A stretch of DNA of 7,664 nt, from NCBI GenBank assembly GCA_017427625.1, contig JAFRSL010000034.1:1-7664 (forward strand). Direction: 5' to 3'. A program made the position numbers and the translations under genes. Source of the DNA: Synergistaceae bacterium (GTDB lineage Bacteria; Synergistota; Synergistia; Synergistales; Aminobacteriaceae). Under the pieces are notes generated by a model. That model ran no database searches. It was given only the letters and a program-made list of their open reading frames with translations, and had not been told where the DNA came from. Positions 4,801 to 7,664 of the stretch are shown in pieces (position 1 is the stretch's first letter; the number at the start of each line of letters is the position of its first letter).

Positions 4801-7664
4801 CCCAATTTTCCCAGTCAATTATGCCGGGCTGCATTCCTACAGGTTTCCCGTCAAGCTCAGAGAGATGGGAATATTTCGGTCTTCCCGCTGAGGCTTCAGT
4901 TTTCGCTGGAACGGATTTGTCGTCAGCTTTGAGGCAAGCCATGATAGATCGGCTTTGAACGTAAGGCTCGGAGAAGTATACGGACTCCTCGCGTTCTGCT
5001 GACGGTGAGAGGTTACCCCCGAAATCGTATTTCCCTGAGGCAAGAGCCGGGATAATCGCGTCCCATGCCATAGGAGCAATCTTGAGGCCGTAACCGTAAG
5101 CCTCGCAGAATCCCGCCGCAATATCAATCTCGATGCCTACAATCTCGCTGCCCCTGTAGTAATTGAACGGGGGATAGCCGCCTTCTATTGCCATCGTTAT
5201 AACGCCGTTAGCCGCAGAGAAGTTCTTGTAGTCCGGGATTGTCTTTGCGGACTCGTCAGAGCCTTCCCATTTCGTGATGATGTAGGCCAGTTCACCGCTT
5301 GCCTTGATTTTGCGTATGTACTCGCTCATCTCATCGCAAAGTTTCTTCCCCTTGCCTGTTTTCGGGAAGCAGTAAGCGATGTCATATGCCCTGCCGACCT
5401 TCTCATCGATCCTCGCAAGATTAGGATCTTCAGCGGCCATGAGGTTATACACAGGCTCGTCGACAAGGAATGCCTCGATCTTGTTGGACTTGAGAGCAAC
5501 GGCAATGTCCGCAAAAGTGTTGTAGTACACGGCCTGAGAGTGCGGGAGGATTTCCTTCACGATTCTCGCCCACTCAACGACTCCCGTCTGAAGCCCTATA
5601 GGTTTCCCGTCAAGCTCTGAGAGCCGGGAATATTTCGGGACTCTCGCTGAGGAGCTGCTTTTTGCTGGAGAAGATGGCCCGCCGGATTTCTTCACGATGA
5701 GCCTTGAGCCTCCTGTGTAGATGGGATCGCTGAAGTTCACGGACTCTTTGCGCTCGTCAGTGATGGACAGCACGGCCATTCCTATTTGAGCTTTTCCGCT
5801 GATTACCGACGGAATTACGCTGTCGAAATTCGAGATGGTGATTCGCGGCCTGTAACCTCTTTCCTTGCAGAAGCGAACGGCAATGTCAGGCTCATAACCT
5901 GCAGGTCTTCCGTCTTTAACGTACCCCATAGGCGGGACTTCAGCATACAGCGCGATGTCAATAACGCCGTTAGTGTCAGGGTAAGCCTCGTAATCCGGCA
6001 GTGTCTTCAGGCTCTCATCATTGCCGAACCAGAGGTCATGAATGCCCTGCAATGTGCCGTCGGACTTTATGCGCCTGAGGTATTCGTTGAACTCGTCGCG
6101 GAGTTTTGCGCCCTTGCTGTTCTTGCCGAAGATGAATCCGTTGTCAAAAGTCTTCAGGTAGCCGTCAACAAACTCATAGCCGTCATGTTCCTTGAGGAAG
6201 CCCAAGAGAATTATCTCGTCCTCAACGGCGGCATCAGCTTTCCCGGTCATCAATGCAGTAAACACGTTCATATCGCCGTCAAATCTAAGCAGCTTGGCAT
6301 GAGGCAGCACCTCCATGACGAAATCGGGGTGGAGAGTGCCTGAGTTGACAGCTATAACTTTGCCGTCAAAGTCTGAGACTGCTGGCCGTTTTCCGGCGGG
6401 CTTGGAGTCTGCTGGTTTGGTTGTTACTGGCTGGGACATGGCCGACTTCTTTACCACAAGAAAGCTGGAGAGTGAATACAGAGGCTCGGAGAATTTCACG
6501 CTCTCAGCGCGCTCAGGGGTTACTGTGATTCCGCCCGCACCCATGTCGCATTTCCCTGAACTTACCGCGGGAATTATGCCCGGGAAGTTTATTATGTTGA
6601 AGTCGGGCTTGTAGCCTTTCTCCTTGCAGAAGCGGACGATGACATCGACATCATATCCCACGAGCCTCCTGTCTTTCATGTACGCGAACATCGGGGTCTC
6701 ATTGTCTATGGCGATTTGGATTGTGCCTTTTTCCGCCGGAAGATTGCTGTAATCTGGGATGACTTTCCTGCTCTCGTCAGTCCCTGACCATACCGCGCGA
6801 ATCTCGCTGAGTGTACCATCAGACTTTATGCGCCTGAGATATTCGTTCATCTCGTCAAGGAGGGGATTATTCCTGACGGACTTGGGGAAAAGAAAAGCTG
6901 TCTCGGAATCTCCCAGAGTTTCAGGTATGTGAGTCAAGTCTGGATTCGCCCTCTCGAACTCTGTTGCTATAGTCTCATCGAGTGCAGCAGCGTCAATTTT
7001 CCCAAACGTAAGCTCGTTCATAACGTTTGCGATAACGTCAAAGTACGCAATTTCCGCGCCGGGTATGTTCTTCTTCACCATCTCATACTGCACCGACCCC
7101 GTAAAAACTCCGATACGTTTTCCGCTGAAGGCCGAGAATTTCCCAGTGTCAGAAGACGAGTACATATCCTCACGAACAATGACCACAGGCTTAACGGTGT
7201 ACAGGACATCGGAAAACTTCAGGCTGCCGGAATTTTCGCGTGAGTAATACAGGTTTGACAGTGCAACATCGACCTCACCAGTCGAAAGAGCCATCAAAAG
7301 CCCGCCGAAATCGTAGACTTTCACCTCAAGCTCCGCTCCAATAGAAGCCGCAAATCTCCGGGCAATCTCGACATCAAACCCGGTTATCTTGTTGCCGACG
7401 TAAAAGCTGAACGGCACAACAAGCCCCGTAGTCCCCATCACAAGACGAACATCAGATTTCTCGGGAACGTCAATCTCAGGCATTTCCTCATTCCCGTAGA
7501 CCCAGCGTTTAATCATGCTGTCGATCGTACCGTCAGACTTTGCGCGTTCGATGAAGCTGTTGAACTTTTCCTCAAGGCCGGGTATTGATGAAGTTTTCGA
7601 GAGTCCTGCGCCAATCTTCACGCCCTCTCCAAATGAGCCGGGAAGAATCTTAACGCCTTTGAGA
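1166..7664 (-). CDS. Giant polar amino-acid ABC transporter: tandem SBP_bac_3 array fused to HisM/GlnP-type permease (5' end outside window)
   Basis: A single uninterrupted frame runs from the right edge to a TAA at 1166-1168. Codons upstream of the GTG at 7619-7621 are open and read as SBP sequence, so that GTG is internal and the start lies outside. Order, numbered from that GTG: tail of module M0 (to about 57); modules M1 58-299, M2 300-552, M3 553-806, M4 807-1059, M5 1060-1304, M6 1305-1549, M7 1550-1792; lobe I only of M8 (1793-1886); Pro/Ala/Ser linker 1887-1908; permease 1909-2151. Each module shows the family-3 hallmarks: a G.(D/E).D(I/L)A helix, a (L/I)PA...SGK.D strand, an ER..(S/T)V.FS.P motif, a lobe II beginning DGK..G...G, and a final helix resembling DE..E(Y/F)(L/I)R.....G(T/E)L followed by W.G. 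The expected role is capture of amino acids or related small ligands outside the membrane and delivery to the fused translocation domain, driven by a separate cytoplasmic ATPase not seen here. The permease should dimerise, giving about 14 or more binding units per transporter. Family assignment is firm; ligand identities are unknown. Confidence 0.93.
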   Translation of the reverse strand, partial: LKGVKILPGSFGEGVKIGAGLSKTSSIPGLEEKFNSFIERAKSDGTIDSMIKRWVYGNEEMPEIDVPEKSDVRLVMGTTGLVVPFSFYVGNKITGFDVEIARRFAASIGAELEVKVYDFGGLLMALSTGEVDVALSNLYYSRENSGSLKFSDVLYTVKPVVIVREDMYSSSDTGKFSAFSGKRIGVFTGSVQYEMVKKNIPGAEIAYFDVIANVMNELTFGKIDAAALDETIATEFERANPDLTHIPETLGDSETAFLFPKSVRNNPLLDEMNEYLRRIKSDGTLSEIRAVWSGTDESRKVIPDYSNLPAEKGTIQIAIDNETPMFAYMKDRRLVGYDVDVIVRFCKEKGYKPDFNIINFPGIIPAVSSGKCDMGAGGITVTPERAESVKFSEPLYSLSSFLVVKKSAMSQPVTTKPADSKPAGKRPAVSDFDGKVIAVNSGTLHPDFVMEVLPHAKLLRFDGDMNVFTALMTGKADAAVEDEIILLGFLKEHDGYEFVDGYLKTFDNGFIFGKNSKGAKLRDEFNEYLRRIKSDGTLQGIHDLWFGNDESLKTLPDYEAYPDTNGVIDIALYAEVPPMGYVKDGRPAGYEPDIAVRFCKERGYRPRITISNFDSVIPSVISGKAQIGMAVLSITDERKESVNFSDPIYTGGSRLIVKKSGGPSSPAKSSSSARVPKYSRLSELDGKPIGLQTGVVEWARIVKEILPHSQAVYYNTFADIAVALKSNKIEAFLVDEPVYNLMAAEDPNLARIDEKVGRAYDIAYCFPKTGKGKKLCDEMSEYIRKIKASGELAYIITKWEGSDESAKTIPDYKNFSAANGVITMAIEGGYPPFNYYRGSEIVGIEIDIAAGFCEAYGYGLKIAPMAWDAIIPALASGKYDFGGNLSPSAEREESVYFSEPYVQSRSIMACLKADDKSVPAKTEASAGRPKYSHLSELDGKPVGMQPGIIDWENWVAENLPHSKVQYYNTYPDLASALKTHKIEGFLVDSPVLALMAAEDDKLTAIDEPVGESFGYSFVYAKTEAGKKLCDEMSEFIRKLRASGELDAILSKWQGADENAKLPPDFKALPAKNGTITFAAEGSYPPFTYYKGTRLAGIDIDIAVRFCEAYGYGLNVQTMLFDAMLPAIFSGKVDFAADFTPSDEHEEAVNFSEPYCMASSLMACLKADDSPVSKPSASRRNLDSFAGKTIAIQTGTASETLVPAKLPSAKLAYYDSLTNQLTALKTGKADALATSLPPAIIMVNEDTSLEIINPPLRETYFYQMFSNTERGKKLCAEYSDFLETLWDNGTIDALNDKWLGADESRKTVEDYSQLPATNGTVRMAVDAQFPPFVYVKDNRIVGHNVDLAVMFCKAKGYSLVIENMTLSGAIASVKTGKSDFSQSMNKTPEREENTIFTSTPTIKAGNVLVALKSQDSDSEGLSRMKLSDFEGKNIGLLIGSDSAKAIEDKIPGVKILFFDSPSHILPSLRSGRIDAFYCAEPTAKNIMQNHHDLTYVPEYVRMTQHTTMFQNTEKGRKLCAEYADFLRTLSEDGTIANLTEKWITGTDESKQVTEDYSNLPATNGTLTMSVTEGLMPFVFVKDKRIQGYDIDLAVLFCKHKGCGLNIEITNHNGVLSSLETRKCDFTYSVQWTEERDKTVLFSPVPNAVTGSVLVVMKKEEPLSPASLHDISDLAGKKVAVVTGTVTPTVTKENVPTAELVYFENVTDTLTALKAGKVDAICTTIAIAKFMMIDNDDITQLGGNLTFGDLAPIFPKTEKGRKLCDQYSEFIKPLWDNGTIQKVDEKWFGKDDSKRVIEDYSRFPNTNGTLKLAVDLSMAPFAYMKNGKIVGYDVDLAVMFCKAYGYGLEVVPMSFGAMIPALQSGKCDFAASSIARTKEREESVLFSYKNADNGNIFVVMKHAAQQASPAPSSTVSPAKPADDEPSFLDDLASSFRKTFIREERWKLFAEGITNTMLITVASIFFGILLGFTAFMFCRTGNVVANVFTKFSVWLIKGTPNVVLLMILYYIIFGHVNISGIVVSIIAFTLTFGTSVYRMLTFGTGAVDRGQTEAAYALGFTDLQTFFTVILPQAALHFMPSLREEVTLLIKSTSIVGYIAVQDLTKMGDIVRSRTYEAFFPLIAVALIYFVLAGILNTAVTVIQTRITPSKRKPEDILRGILTVSKNL
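1964..2245 (-). other. Terminal half module M8: lobe I only, next to permease
   Basis: Residues 1793-1886 hold a normal first lobe: first strand TLKLAVD, PF.Y, the GYDVDLAVMFC helix, IPALQSGKCDF, and EREESVLFS with the ligand Arg at 1864. Where lobe II should begin (a DGK..G motif) the chain instead enters a Pro/Ala/Ser-rich linker (about 1887-1908) leading to the permease. Lobe II and the final helix are absent. The core resembles M4/M5 lobe I (AYGYGL, IPAL.SGK). The lobe is either an orphan left by fusion at the hinge, or the partner of M7 lobe II in a permuted domain. Confidence 0.85.
4160..4876 (-). repeat. Hinge-to-hinge repeat unit U45 (M4 lobe II + tail + M5 lobe I)
   Basis: Residues 916-1154, the sister copy of the unit at 4919-5635. 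The two are separated only by the 14-residue linker at 902-915, rich in Ser, Ala, Pro and Lys. The same KYS.LSELDGK opening and MACLKADD closing mark both ends, so the duplication boundaries lie at the hinge linker and not at the module boundary. Asp974 is kept in lobe II, but the lobe I carboxylate-binding Arg is His1130 here. Confidence 0.8.
4919..5635 (-). repeat. Hinge-to-hinge repeat unit U34 (M3 lobe II + tail + M4 lobe I)
   Basis: Residues 663-901, running from KYSRLSELDGK at the start of M3 lobe II to MACLKADD at the end of M4 lobe I. It aligns without gaps over 239 residues to the next unit (4160-4876), with about 142 identities by hand count (about 59 %). Shared DNA words sit exactly 759 bp apart, including 18 bp at 5600-5617 matching 4841-4858 and 11 bp at 4923-4933 matching 4164-4174. 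It retains Asp721 (lobe II) and Arg877 (lobe I), the positions that bind amino and carboxylate groups in LAO/HisJ-type proteins. Confidence 0.8.

Larger units (their letters stand above)
1964..7664 (-). repeat. Tandem array of substrate-binding modules (about 243-254 residues each)
   Basis: In textbook register the modules lie at: M0 tail 7451-7664, M1 6725-7450, M2 5966-6724, M3 5204-5965, M4 4445-5203, M5 3710-4444, M6 2975-3709, M7 2246-2974, M8 lobe I 1964-2245. Junctions between modules are short and conserved: after the last helix comes a (G/D)(T/S)DES.K-like stretch, then DY..(L/F)P...NG and directly the first strand of the next module. Inside each module, the crossing from lobe I to lobe II carries a variable Pro/Ser/Ala/Lys-rich stretch, longest in M2, M3 and M4 (for example residues about 391-413, 646-662 and 902-915). 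The modules are diverged copies (about 30-60 % identity by eye). Neighbours still share DNA words of 16-18 bp, so the array grew by tandem duplication. Confidence 0.9.

Noticed and set aside
5786..6343. 185-codon open frame on the plus strand
   Set aside because: It lies wholly opposite the transporter gene, shows no recognisable domain and is explained by codon bias on the other strand. The same holds for plus-strand frames at 1656-2135, 2834-3301 and 6929-7243.
7619..7621. GTG as the start of the large transporter gene
   Set aside because: The frame is open to the window edge and the upstream codons (LKGVKILPGSFGEG) continue family-like SBP sequence. The following residues are the end of a module, and no signal peptide follows.
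1964..7664. CRISPR array or non-coding satellite repeat
   Set aside because: The periodicity is 730-760 bp, protein-coding and diverged, with no short repeat-spacer pattern.

Overview
The window holds two things, both on the minus strand: one very large, intact membrane-transport gene (1166 to the right edge) and a decayed IS200/IS605-type TnpB gene (left edge to about 1116). Nothing supportable is encoded on the plus strand. GC content is near 50 % in the big gene and drops sharply in the roughly 75 bp between the two genes.

The large gene is a fusion of polar amino-acid (family 3, SBP_bac_3 / HisJ-GlnH type) substrate-binding modules to a single HisM/GlnP-type ABC permease domain at the C-terminus. 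Reading from the right edge: the tail of one module (M0), seven complete modules (M1-M7), the first lobe only of an eighth (M8), a Pro/Ala/Ser-rich linker, then a five-helix permease with an EAA loop. The frame stays open past the right edge, so the true start, any signal peptide and the rest of M0 lie outside. The visible part is already over 2,160 codons. Known tandem-domain transporters of this type, such as lactococcal GlnPQ, carry one to a few binding domains per permease chain, so this is an extreme architecture. Residue numbers below count the GTG codon at 7619-7621 as 1; that GTG is a numbering anchor and not a start.

The main internal pattern is that the duplication unit does not match the textbook domain. 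Similarity, gapless alignment length, low-complexity linkers and the end of the array all fall at the lobe I to lobe II hinge. The repeated unit is therefore lobe II + C-terminal helix + the NEXT lobe I (hinge to hinge). This would explain the apparent half module beside the permease, and raises the possibility that the working domains are circular permutants. Ligand-binding residues also change along the chain: the lobe II Asp that normally holds the amino group is present in M1-M4 and replaced in M5-M7.

The TnpB remnant has good RuvC (D, E, D) and four-cysteine zinc-finger motifs in an open frame running off the left edge. Its 5' part is broken by a probable lost start codon, a small deletion near 1087 and a one-base insertion in an A-run at 751-755. 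No tnpA and no ABC ATPase gene are visible.

Host: the sequence suggests an amino-acid-scavenging anaerobe of a gut or rumen type (Firmicutes/Clostridia or Synergistota would fit). This is a weak inference from gene content only.
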